Position numbers and translations under genes: made by a program. From Bacillota bacterium (lineage in GTDB: Bacteria > Bacillota > Clostridia > Christensenellales > Aristaeellaceae): a stretch of 64,000 bases of DNA. Of this stretch, positions 24,557 to 32,551 are shown piece after piece; position 1 is the stretch's first letter; each line of letters begins with the position of its first letter. Below the pieces are notes generated by a model that saw only the letters and a list, made by a program, of their open reading frames with translations, was not told the DNA's origin and ran no database searches. The DNA is taken from positions 248,001-312,000 of the forward strand of contig JAEZHM010000154.1 of NCBI GenBank assembly GCA_023416585.1, in the 5' to 3' direction.

Positions 24557-26490
24557 TACTTTTCCCTGTTGAAAGCAATTCCGTTATCCCATACCTTCAC
24601 GAATTCCCACCACTCCTCTTTGGTATTGAATGTAGTGAATGAGATACTAAGTGTATCAGCATTATTCGTTTTAGGCGTTATATCGATATGTATTGTTGCT
24701 CCGATATTGTACTTATACTTTTCGGCAGTTGAGCACTTGAATGTGGCAGTGAATGAATCAAAATCGTTCTTGTCTTTCCTTTCTACTTTCACAATTTTCC
24801 AATCCTCAAATACAACAGGAGCGTCCGAACCCAGCCCAGTAACTGTGACTTTGATAACTGAATCTTCGGATACATATTTTGCAGGCAGGGTCAGTTCCTT
24901 CCCATAAAAGGATACTTCTATAGCTTCAACAGTTGTAGTTTCCGCTGCTGGTCTAAATCTGTACAACGCGTCTATTGACGGAATTAAGAAAATGCTCTCA
25001 CCATTTTCATGTAGGATTCCATCAATTTTAGTTTTTTCACTTTCAGCGATGTTTAGTTCTTGTGCCAGTGAAAACAGCAGGTCGCAGTTCAGACGCAAAG
25101 GTTCGTAAATCGGAGCCAGTGCCGTTTTCCTTTCTTCTTTGATCTGCTTGTTATAGCTTTCTATTTCAGCTTTTTCCTTTTTGGTGGCATCCTTGGGAAC
25201 AGCTTCTTCCATCACATCAGATAAGAACTCCGCATTCATTGCCTTTTGCTCGCTAACCAGATAATTCACATTTTCCAAAGCAATGGCATAGGATTTCTCG
25301 AGATAGCTGGGGTCACGTGTTTTTGCATACAGTTCAACGTAAGCCTGAGCGGCAAAATAGCGCAAAGACCATTCGTCGTTATCTGTGTTTGAAATAATTA
25401 GTTCAGCATACTTTGCTGCTGCATCGATATATTCGTCACCGTCTAAAACCTCCCCAGCAGAAACGATGGCCAAAGGGAGAATCGTGGAGAGACCATAGTC
25501 CTTTCTATAAATGCGGGTAGCAAGGGCTTCATAAGATGATACTGCCTCAATGCACTTACTATAATCGCCATTGTCATAATAGCTCTGGGCCAACGCAAGC
25601 CAATAAGCACCGAGGGCTTGGTAGGTATCTTTATTAAACTCAAAGAACTGAATCCTCTGAACAACATTGCTGTTGTTTTTCCATTCGACAAATTCATCTA
25701 TTGCCTTCTCGCTGAGCACAAGATCGCCCGGCAAATTATACTCGCCGACTATCCTAACCATATAGCTGAACGTGTCTTTTCGGCTGTTGTGGAGGGCCGC
25801 GGCTGCTTCATCGTCCAAAGCCCAACCGTCTTTTAGATACTGCAGATCCGCCTGAGCTGTATAAGTTGTGTAGCTAGAGTATGAATCCACCGCCATATAT
25901 ATGATCGAAGCGGCTATCTTGCTCAAGCTAAACGACTGAACGACGCTCATTAGCCCAAGAGGATTAGGCACAGCCTCACTCAACGCTTGAGCTCGATTCT
26001 GTTCGTAAATGTATTGCAAACGGTTACGCTTGACAGTCACCATTCGATAATTTTCCAAAGTATCAAGAAGACTGTTGAGTTGGGTAAGTGTTCTGCTGTC
26101 TACAGCATTAGGATAGGTGTTGTTTATCAACGACGAATATACCTCCTCAAGATAAAGGCGGCTGTTCTTTGAAGCATTGATCTCCTTAGTGAGTACAGTA
26201 AGGTAATTCAGCATTCCAATCGAGTTACGCTGAGTGTCATCCAATTCGTCTGCGCTATTTTTTTGCGTCGATTCAGGTGTATCTGTTGGATTCGTGGTGG
26301 GTGATGCCGCAGGTTGTTCCATATTAACATCGGTGGGTCCATCAGTCGGTTTTGAAGCAACTTCAGATGATAACACACCGGCAGATGAGACTGTTACATT
26401 ATCTTTCTGGCTGCATCCAGTCAGTACTGACATGAGTAACGCAATAACAACCAGTAAGATCAGAGCGGAAAACCTATGCCTGTTCATCAT
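24556..26490 (-). CDS. lipoprotein with tetratricopeptide-like repeats
   Basis: The N-terminus is a type II signal peptide with lipobox LTGC at about residues 22-25, followed by a serine/threonine/proline-rich linker to about residue 75. The middle (about 190-420) is a series of paired helices (YWLALAQSYYDNGDYSKCIEAVSSYEALATRIY and similar) that look like tetratricopeptide repeats. The C-terminal 120 residues form a beta-rich domain. No enzymatic motif is seen. It is the first gene of a coupled pair with the exported protein downstream. It probably forms a surface scaffold. Confidence 0.65.
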   Translation of the reverse strand: MMNRHRFSALILLVVIALLMSVLTGCSQKDNVTVSSAGVLSSEVASKPTDGPTDVNMEQPAASPTTNPTDTPESTQKNSADELDDTQRNSIGMLNYLTVLTKEINASKNSRLYLEEVYSSLINNTYPNAVDSRTLTQLNSLLDTLENYRMVTVKRNRLQYIYEQNRAQALSEAVPNPLGLMSVVQSFSLSKIAASIIYMAVDSYSSYTTYTAQADLQYLKDGWALDDEAAAALHNSRKDTFSYMVRIVGEYNLPGDLVLSEKAIDEFVEWKNNSNVVQRIQFFEFNKDTYQALGAYWLALAQSYYDNGDYSKCIEAVSSYEALATRIYRKDYGLSTILPLAIVSAGEVLDGDEYIDAAAKYAELIISNTDNDEWSLRYFAAQAYVELYAKTRDPSYLEKSYAIALENVNYLVSEQKAMNAEFLSDVMEEAVPKDATKKEKAEIESYNKQIKEERKTALAPIYEPLRLNCDLLFSLAQELNIAESEKTKIDGILHENGESIFLIPSIDALYRFRPAAETTTVEAIEVSFYGKELTLPAKYVSEDSVIKVTVTGLGSDAPVVFEDWKIVKVERKDKNDFDSFTATFKCSTAEKYKYNIGATIHIDITPKTNNADTLSISFTTFNTKEEWWEFVKVWDNGIAFNREK

Positions 26491-26879
26491 AGTCGTCTCC
26501 TAAATTACATTTGCTGATGGTATAACTTTCGGATAGTCATTTCCAGCAAGTGCTACACGATGACTGTAGGGTCATAATTGTTGGTTTGACAGATGAATCA
26601 GAGCCCGTCCAATGCGAAGACGCGCCTGTGTGTTTTATCCCGGCGGACTTTTTCGTTATGTTGGAAATGAAGTTCATGAAAAGGGACCTCCTAAATATTG
26701 CATCTTTCGACATTATACAGGAAAAAATACATAATGGGAATGGGGAAGAGTAAGAACAGGAATGGAGCGGTATGGATAAATTATTCATGCTTATATTTCC
26801 ATTATGGTATGCATATTTGGACAAACACACGCATTGATTACTACATAAACTTATTCCAAAGCGGAATCGGGGGATATGC
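26491..26879. other. 389-base intergenic stretch, no supported gene
   Basis: This interval separates the divergent lipoprotein and TRADD-N-type membrane genes. A 67-codon plus-strand frame exists at 26550-26753 but has no ribosome site or recognisable motif. I see no clear promoter pair, terminator or repeat. Confidence 0.5.
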
Positions 26880-27473
26880 ATGCCAAAGGTTGATGCGTTG
26901 TCTGTGATATTGGGTACTCTCTTTCTTTTGTGCGCCTTTGTTTTTACCTTTGTATTCACACACCGGAAGGAGAAGGATACAGAGGAAGACACAAAGTCAA
27001 GGCATGACCGCATAGATGGAGCTTATACAAAGACCGGCGATCCGGAAAACGACATGTCTAAAATCATGGTTTTTAACATGAAGAAGATCGATGATTTCAT
27101 CACAATAAGCAAGCACCAATCCAGAAGATCGTTTGCTGTTGCCATTGCATCTTTTGTGACTGGTCTGATACTATTTGGGGGTGCGATCATCTATGCCCTG
27201 TCGGACAATGGAAAGGATGGGGCGATCTATCTGTCCATTTGCGGGGTGATTACAGAGTTTTTATCCGGCAGTAATATGATGATCTACAGCAAGGCGCAGG
27301 AACAACTCAATCGCTATTACATCGGCTTGCATGAAAACGAACGTTTCCTGTCTGCTGTTAAAATCGTCGAATATATCACTCGGGAAAAACGTGACGAAGC
27401 TATTGCGGAAATCATTCGAGGGCAGGTAGGGGGGGCAGAGAAAAGCAGCTTGGACTCTCAATCCCGTATATGA
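26880..27473 (+). CDS. membrane protein with TRADD-N-associated transmembrane domain
   Basis: This 197-residue protein has an N-terminal membrane segment (about 6-27), a charged linker, and then two closely spaced membrane helices (about 84-106 and 115-136) with the sequence pattern of the TRADD-N-associated two-TM domain: SRRSFAVAIASFVTGLILF followed by GVITEFLSGSNMMIYSKAQEQLN. The C-terminal helix (KIVEYITREKRDEAIAEII) is cytoplasmic. These domains are known from predicted counter-invader systems where the membrane part is thought to oligomerise. No TRADD-N or effector partner is adjacent, so it may be a one-gene remnant. GGGGGATAT precedes the ATG. Confidence 0.6.
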   Translation: MPKVDALSVILGTLFLLCAFVFTFVFTHRKEKDTEEDTKSRHDRIDGAYTKTGDPENDMSKIMVFNMKKIDDFITISKHQSRRSFAVAIASFVTGLILFGGAIIYALSDNGKDGAIYLSICGVITEFLSGSNMMIYSKAQEQLNRYYIGLHENERFLSAVKIVEYITREKRDEAIAEIIRGQVGGAEKSSLDSQSRI

Positions 27474-27712
27474 CACAACCGATTGGTTGAGATTCTAATT
27501 AAATTCCATGAGTTTTAGCAGAGGTTTACCTTAAACCTATGTTATAGATGAACTGAGTCACTTAGGTATATTCATGATATGGTTTGTCAGCAGCTGGTCC
27601 TGTTGTGCTCGCGGTGTATCGTGGTGCTGAATCCCTTCGTAAATCCACTGGTGGCGAGCATTAAGCAGTCGACACGCTTGGGTTATGCTGATCTTTCCTA
27701 CATTTTACCTCG

Positions 27713-27896
27713 ATGACGGCGTACTTAATTGTGGGTTCTTTGCAAAATACGCGGATACTTTATTGGAAAACCCTACCTCATTCTCCAGATCCCGAACCAG
27801 CCGTCTTATTCATTCTGCCTCGGCATCGCTGTCCGTACTAACTACCTTGACGAAGTCACCTTCCAGATTGATCTCGCACTGCAGTTTCCACTCCAT
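27713..27896 (-). pseudogene. decayed unidentified gene
   Basis: The minus strand carries an ATG-started frame (MEWKLQCEINLEGDFVKVV...) that breaks at an internal stop and continues open as RRLVRDLENEVGFSNKVSAYF before a second stop. The protein-like composition of both halves suggests a gene with nonsense mutations. I do not recognise the family. It lies in the otherwise empty 27474-28085 interval. Confidence 0.3.
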
Positions 27897-27942
27897 CTAA
27901 ATTGCGAAAATCCCTTATGATACAACAGTTCCCATCATAACA

Positions 27943-27973
27943 AAAAGGACGTCTTCGAGATTGACGTCCTTTT
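27943..27973. terminator. bidirectional terminator hairpin
   Basis: AAAAGGACGTC pairs perfectly with GACGTCCTTTT around a nine-base loop, with A and T tracts at both ends, so it can work in both directions. It lies between the TRADD-N-type gene and the convergent zinc-ribbon gene. Confidence 0.75.
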
Positions 27974-28085
27974 ACTTATTTATAGTACGAGATTGATTCA
28001 ATTCAAGTTTGCATTTCATGGGGGTGTAAATTGGCTTTGAGATCGGAGTGGTCTTTCTATAGCAATGATGATTGCACTTTTCGTA

Positions 28086-29102
28086 TTATATCAATACTAT
28101 GTCGCCGTCATCAAATGCGTCGCCACATTCCGGACAAAACTTTGGTGGGTGAGTCTTATCCTCCGGTTCCCAACCGCACTTGTCACATTTGTATTGCGGT
28201 ATCCCGGCTGGCTTTGCTTTGCCACATTCAGAGCAGAATTTACCTTTGTTCTCAGCACCACAAGTACACAACCAACAGTTTGGCGTGGGCTTCTCAATCA
28301 CTGCTTCAACAATCTCGCCGTCTGCGTCCAAGTCTTCCGCATCAACGACAATAGAAGCTTCGTATTCGGTAAACTCTTCGGGGGACATATGAGCCATTGT
28401 TGAGAGTTGCTCCCGGAGCCTGTCTGCCATCGGTTTAAACGTTGCCAGTGTGAGACCGCCAGAGACAATCCCTCCAAGTATAGGCACAATTTTTGATATT
28501 CCCCGTGCAAATGTTGCCTTCACCATTTTTTGCCCCAACATTGCCGCGACTTTCTTGACAATTGGGTAATACCACGTCTTGGTAAGCGCTGCTGCGGCAA
28601 CCTTTTTTGCTACAGCCTTCATTGCCGTTTCGCCAAACAACTTGGCCACTACCTTATTGGCGGCCCCTACACCGGACATCACGCCGATAAACAAAACGAG
28701 TTGAGATTCTGTACCCGCGTCAAGCTGAGACGATTCGGTAAACATCTCTTGCCAACCGTATAAGTATGCCAGTTCTTGCGCGGTACGGATTACAAATCCG
28801 TAGAACTGCGCCAAGTCAGCCGGGATAGTAGCAGCCATGGCGAACCCGCCGGGTATGCCTGCCGCTGCTGATATGGCGGTAACCTTGATTGTTTCCGCGT
28901 TAATCACGTCGTTTGCCAGATTGTCCAATGTTGCGATCGGAATGCCGGCATGAAGCGTTCCCTCAACGATTGCCTTTTGCATCTGCTCTTGAGTGCATAG
29001 CTTGCCGAGGTTCTGGGTTAAGAACTCTTCCCGGTTGATGTGAACAAGCGGGAGTTTTGCCGCGGTCTCGATGACGGAGGTGAATGATAGTTGCTGAGTC
29101 AT
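28086..29102 (-). CDS. EcsC-like protein with C-terminal double zinc ribbon
   Basis: The start at 29102 is chosen from AAGGAGAG six bases upstream; an earlier frame start at 29168 lacks one. Residues about 55-260 resemble EcsC-type proteins, with AAGIPGGFAMAATIPADLAQFYGFVIRTAQELAYLYGW split by small hydrophobic helices. The last 75 residues hold two zinc ribbons (CTCGAENKGKFCSECGK and CDKCGWEPEDKTHPPKFCPECG). EcsC-family function is unclear; some members are linked to peptide processing and secretion. The gene stands alone and is not obviously part of the nearby mobile elements. Confidence 0.55.
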   Translation of the reverse strand: MTQQLSFTSVIETAAKLPLVHINREEFLTQNLGKLCTQEQMQKAIVEGTLHAGIPIATLDNLANDVINAETIKVTAISAAAGIPGGFAMAATIPADLAQFYGFVIRTAQELAYLYGWQEMFTESSQLDAGTESQLVLFIGVMSGVGAANKVVAKLFGETAMKAVAKKVAAAALTKTWYYPIVKKVAAMLGQKMVKATFARGISKIVPILGGIVSGGLTLATFKPMADRLREQLSTMAHMSPEEFTEYEASIVVDAEDLDADGEIVEAVIEKPTPNCWLCTCGAENKGKFCSECGKAKPAGIPQYKCDKCGWEPEDKTHPPKFCPECGDAFDDGDIVLI

Positions 29103-29205
29103 AACGTCTCTCCTTACAATGTTTAGTGTTACTGCCGCGCTTTGCTGCACGGATGAAGGTGTTTTCATGATAGGATGTGTAATTTCCGCGAGAAAGGCGG
29201 TGAAT

Positions 29206-29442
29206 CTACACGCTTATACGACTAAACGCAGTTACAAGGAGCATCTCCTTATCATGCCGCTTTTGGGACATAATAACAAAATGCGCCATATTTTGCAACA
29301 GCATATCAAGATACCCCAAAAGCTTACCATGCTTGGTGGTTAGAGCTTCCCGTCGTGCATCTACCTCGGAGATGCACCGCTCGGTTCCGTGGTTGCAAGC
29401 ATCATACTCATCGTATTGTCGCTGAAACTCAGCCTGATCCAT
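29206..29442 (-). pseudogene. possible C-terminal remnant of a serine recombinase
   Basis: The minus strand encodes MDQAEFQRQYDEYDACNHGTE and ARREALTTKHGKLLGYLDMLL, similar in style to the coiled-coil C-terminus of clostridial resolvase/recombinase proteins. There is no ribosome site and no catalytic domain upstream. I treat it as a decayed mobile-element gene with low certainty. The remainder of the 29103-30138 interval holds the palindrome, terminator and tRNA half described below. Confidence 0.3.
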
Positions 29443-29840
29443 TGCTGTATGAGCATTGGTCTTGTTTGTACAGCATCATCTTCTACCTCATTGTTGTATA
29501 TCAACCAGAATGTCCGCGCCGTCTCGAATACCGGATGGCATGCTTTGCGGAAGGCCATATAGCTGCAGTGGATTTATCCTTTGCCGTGGCAAAGTCCCCT
29601 TAGAGCCATGGTACAAAGGTCTATGCCAATAAGGCATCAGCAAAGCCTAAGAAGGCCCCATTAGTCATAAAGAGCTTTAAAAAATGAGTCAGATGCGGTA
29701 CAAAATCCAGGCGACCAGCCGGGGTTAACCGTTTTAGGCAGAGTGTTATAGGAATGCATCTTACAAAAACCAAAAGGTCACAGTTCTAAATATGCAAGAT
29801 CAAGTATAGATCTCTTGCAAAACAACAATATATTGTGCCT

Positions 29841-29856
29841 TGCGACCTTTTGGTCC
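29841..29856. repeat. first copy of a 16-bp att-like direct repeat
   Basis: TGCGACCTTTTGGTCC occurs here and again at 29989-30004 in direct orientation, 148 bases apart. The second copy lies inside the tRNA-Pro half, covering the anticodon-stem to T-stem region where integrases commonly cross over. Confidence 0.6.
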
Positions 29857-29886
29857 TTTTCAAAATAGTTGCAAAATAGTTGTAAA

Positions 29887-29902
29887 GAAAAGGGCCCTTT
29901 TC
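29887..29902. repeat. perfect 16-bp palindrome
   Basis: GAAAAGGGCCCTTTTC is a perfect palindrome lying between the two att-like repeats. It may be an operator or part of a recombination site; nothing more can be said from sequence. Confidence 0.45.
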
Positions 29903-29925
29903 GCGCCTGTTGTTAAACATGCATA

Positions 29926-29963
29926 AAAACAGCCCCGAAATCAACGATTTCAGGGCTGTTTTT
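29926..29963 (-). terminator. tRNA terminator hairpin
   Basis: AACAGCCC...GGGCTGTT with an extended inner stem (GAAATC/GATTTC) is flanked by A and T runs. On the minus strand it begins immediately after the encoded CCA of the tRNA-Pro half, as expected for a tRNA terminator. Confidence 0.75.
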
Positions 29964-30008
29964 TGGTCGAGGTGACAGGATTTGAACCTGCGACCTTTTG
30001 GTCCCGAA
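29964..30008 (-). pseudogene. 3' half of a tRNA-Pro(CGG) gene
   Basis: Minus-strand reading gives anticodon loop TTCGGGA, T-arm GCAGG-TTCAAAT-CCTGT, acceptor CACCTCG, discriminator A and an encoded CCA, all as in bacterial tRNA-Pro. Upstream of the loop the sequence no longer fits a tRNA: the 5' anticodon stem is TTTCA where TTTGG is needed, and there is no D-arm or 5' acceptor. The break at the anticodon stem-loop is where tRNA-targeting integrases exchange strands, so this is probably an attachment site left by an integrative element. Confidence 0.65.
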
Positions 30009-30138
30009 ATGAAAATAATGCTCCAGCAGCTTTCCAGATGCCGGGCTATCTTCTTTGGACCTTTTTCCGAGCTTGAAAGATATGTTTGATTCGCTAAGCT
30101 GTGCACACATCAAACATAACTTTTAAGGAGGAACCCCC

Positions 30139-30804
30139 ATGCTCCAGATTTCCGAAATCGTAGCCAAGACCGAAACAATGTTCGACGTCTTTAATAATTA
30201 CTTCTACAATGGTGAGCTCCAGCGTCCGGCGATCACAGTATCTCCTGATGGTGGGCACGGCGCTTATGGCTGGTGCAGCGTATACGAAATCTGGTCCAGC
30301 AAGACCGAGGCTTACCGCGAGATCAATATCTGCGCCGAGTATATCGACCGGCCCATTTGCGAGGTGGCCGCCACAATGCTCCATGAGATGGCGCACCTTT
30401 ATGACCTTACGCATGGGATCAATGACGTATCGAACAATGGGTATTACCATAACCTGAAGTTCAAAGAAACCGCCGAAGCCCATGGCCTGCACATAGAGAA
30501 GCACGCCACCTATGGCTGGACGATCACGACCCTGACCGAGGAAACGGCAACATGGCTGGCCGCGCAGCCAGGCATGGAGAACATCACCGCCAGCCGCAAG
30601 ACGCTCCTGCAAGTAACCATCAAGGGTGATGGCGAGGATGAGGGCGAGGGCGAAACGACTACTACCACCATCAAGGGTGGCCGCCAGACATCAAAGAATC
30701 GAAGTATCAAGTACGTATGCCCGGAGTGCGGTGCTATCATCCGGGCTACGAGGCAGGTCAATGTAGTATGCGGGGATTGCAATGTAGCTTTCGTACAAGC
30801 CTAA
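30139..30804 (+). CDS. SprT-like zinc metallopeptidase with C-terminal zinc ribbon
   Basis: The strong AAGGAGG before the ATG supports this start. Residues about 8-130 form a SprT-like domain, with the zinc site HEMAH at residues 82-86 in AATMLHEMAHLYD and the downstream HNLKFKETAEAHG. A glutamate/threonine-rich linker and a zinc ribbon (CPECGA and CGDC) end the protein. SprT-like proteins are thought to degrade or remodel DNA-bound proteins. This form is a frequent cargo gene of clostridial conjugative elements, which fits its position beside a tRNA attachment half. Confidence 0.82.
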   Translation: MLQISEIVAKTETMFDVFNNYFYNGELQRPAITVSPDGGHGAYGWCSVYEIWSSKTEAYREINICAEYIDRPICEVAATMLHEMAHLYDLTHGINDVSNNGYYHNLKFKETAEAHGLHIEKHATYGWTITTLTEETATWLAAQPGMENITASRKTLLQVTIKGDGEDEGEGETTTTTIKGGRQTSKNRSIKYVCPECGAIIRATRQVNVVCGDCNVAFVQA

Positions 30805-30829
30805 GGATAAGAAAAAGCGGCTAGCTCGC

Positions 30830-31129
30830 AGCTTTTTTCGTTCAAACTGACCTGGGTTATGTATTACCTTCTCCCAGTACTGCAGCCAAGGCGGCACGAT
30901 ACTTATAAGTGTTGCCCGTAGGGTATTATTCCCAACCTCAAGTTGGGCAATTCTCTCTTGTAGTAGACGATCACTTTCCAGCAGTTCATTGGCGGAAACG
31001 ACGTTAACATTAACCCCTGGCTTATCCGCTCTAGTTTTGATCTCATTACGCCACTTATATAGTGTCTGCGAAGATATTCTCAATGCTTTTTAAAGCTTCG
31101 GCTTTCAATTCGGGAGTATACTTCATTTA
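30830..31129 (-). pseudogene. transposase OrfA-like fragment with frameshift
   Basis: From an ATG ending at 31129, the minus strand encodes MKYTPELKAEALKSIEN; then, after a one-base frame change at an A-run (around 31090), it continues as LRISSQTLYKWRNEIKTR and a coiled segment. Together these read as the helix-turn-helix OrfA of an IS3-like transposase. The two halves are in different frames and no OrfB follows, so the insertion sequence is dead. The frame then runs on into unrelated sequence. The 31130-31417 interval beyond it holds no supported gene. Confidence 0.55.
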
Positions 31130-31417
31130 AATTCTCCTTCTAAACAATTCCAATGATTGTATCATAGATATATATGAAAACATTGTCAAGAAAAGAGCCT
31201 TTAGATATGGCTAATGGCAAATTAACGCCTATATGGTGCGTTTTCGTTTGTATATGCGGGGAAACCCCTATATTGCTGTTGTTTAACCCGTTGGTTGGCG
31301 TTTGTGACCCCCCAATATATTTCTTTTCTTTAGTTTAGAGCTTGATTTCCACCCGTGAATGTATAAGCTGACAGTGCTTCAAGGCAGGGCCAACAACAAC
31401 GAACGGAGGAACAAGTC

Positions 31418-32035
31418 ATGGAAATGGGCAAGCTCACGGCGAAACTAAGGGACGCGGTTCCGGTATGCCTGCTGGTGGAGGGCAAGGAGATCAAGCGGTA
31501 CAAGAATATCGAAATCCCGGACGACCTCAAGAAGCTAGAGTATCAGGACTTCAAATTCGATGTACCCCTGAATGGCGCTATCACATTCAAGATTATGTTC
31601 AAGCCGGGTGTATTGCCCGAGGTATTCCCACAGGTGAGGAAGCGGAGGACGAAGAAGGCGGAGCTCCAGAGAATGGAGCTGCAAGATGCGAAACAAGCGG
31701 TGGATGTGGCGGTGGAGGAGGAAGTACAGCTGCAAGACGATCAGCCGACTATGGCTCCTCCCGCATCGGCGGTGGAGGTATTCCCACAGGTGGAGGCTGC
31801 CCAAGTGGTATTGTCGGACGAAGTGGCTATCATGACTGAGATCATCGAGGGAGAAAGAGATGGGCAGTTGGCTTTTATCACAGTAGACCAGAAGACCATC
31901 GAAGCTAGTTTAGAGCCCGTAGAGACCACGGGGAATGCTAAGGCACAGTCTGAGGATAACAAACCGGTTATGAAGCCTGCGTGCAAGGGCAAGGGTAAGA
32001 AGAACGTGGAAGCCACTGAGAACGAGAGTAAGTAA
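31418..32035 (+). CDS. mobile-element protein of unknown function
   Basis: A GGAGGAAC ribosome site supports this 205-residue gene. The first 65 residues look folded (LVEGKEIKRYKNIEIPDDLKKLEYQDFKFDV), while the rest is low-complexity and charged, ending in lysine clusters. The same EVFPQV motif appears twice (at about residues 67 and 119) with the DNA gaggtattcccacaggtg repeated, so the middle may have grown by duplication. I do not recognise a family. It is probably cargo of the same element as the SprT-like gene upstream. Confidence 0.6.
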   Translation: MEMGKLTAKLRDAVPVCLLVEGKEIKRYKNIEIPDDLKKLEYQDFKFDVPLNGAITFKIMFKPGVLPEVFPQVRKRRTKKAELQRMELQDAKQAVDVAVEEEVQLQDDQPTMAPPASAVEVFPQVEAAQVVLSDEVAIMTEIIEGERDGQLAFITVDQKTIEASLEPVETTGNAKAQSEDNKPVMKPACKGKGKKNVEATENESK

Positions 32036-32039
32036 GCCG

Positions 32040-32226
32040 GAATATGAAAAATGAGCGCATCGCTGTTATCTTTCTTCCAGCTCTGCGCTTTCTTTCTATT
32101 ATACGCTTTTAATTCTTCCGATTTTCAGGTAACAGGATTGACCCCGTTCCATGAACCGCGTTTTTGCCGATCCAACTCATGTTGCTTTTTCTTGGGAAGT
32201 TTTTCATAGGGAATGAACCTTGCCAT
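32040..32226 (-). pseudogene. small conserved clostridial ORF broken by a stop codon
   Basis: A ribosome site (AAAGGTGG) precedes an ATG at 32226 and a peptide starting MARFIPYEKLPKKKQHELD and including GSWNGVNPVT, the form of a small basic protein common in clostridial conjugative elements. A TGA at 32125-32127 ends it after 33 codons, but the frame continues with KSEELKAYNRKKAQSWKKD, which matches the expected C-terminus. One base change therefore inactivated the gene. Confidence 0.6.
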
Positions 32227-32298
32227 TGGAACACCACCTTTCTTGTCACTACAATTTAGTCAAAACATATAAAAAAATACCCGCCATTTTAGACGGGT

Positions 32299-32374
32299 TG
32301 GTGGTCTGTACTGGACTCGAACCAGTGACCCCGTCGATGTGAACGACGTGCTCTACCAACTGAGCCAACAGACC
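32299..32374 (-). tRNA. tRNA-Val (anticodon CAC)
   Basis: The minus strand folds as a complete cloverleaf: acceptor GGTCTGT with ACAGACC (seven pairs), D-arm GCTC/GAGC, anticodon stem CGTCG/CGACG with loop TTCACAT (anticodon CAC, reading GUG), T-arm ACTGG/CCAGT with loop TTCGAGT, discriminator A, and an encoded CCA. All conserved positions are present, so it should be functional. It lies inside the accessory region next to an IS30-type insertion. Confidence 0.93.
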
Positions 32375-32551
32375 AAATTTCAACACCGATTTTTGTGCAT
32401 TTTATCCAAGTCACATTCTTGGTACACAGCCCAACGGTGGGGGATTCAAAACCGGATTTGGAGAGTTTTGACTCGCCATTACCGGCGACGCAATCCATAA
32501 TATCACAGCAGTCGGGGCTTGTCAATCCCAAAAAGCAATTAATCAATGGAA

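Noticed and set aside
26537..27013. 158-codon minus-strand frame upstream of the lipoprotein gene
   Set aside because: It overlaps the start of the TRADD-N-type gene on the other strand and has no ribosome site or motif.
29761..30138. CRISPR-like spacing from repeated CCTTTTGGTC motifs
   Set aside because: Only two direct copies and one inverted partial copy exist, and one lies in a tRNA half; an attachment site explains them better.
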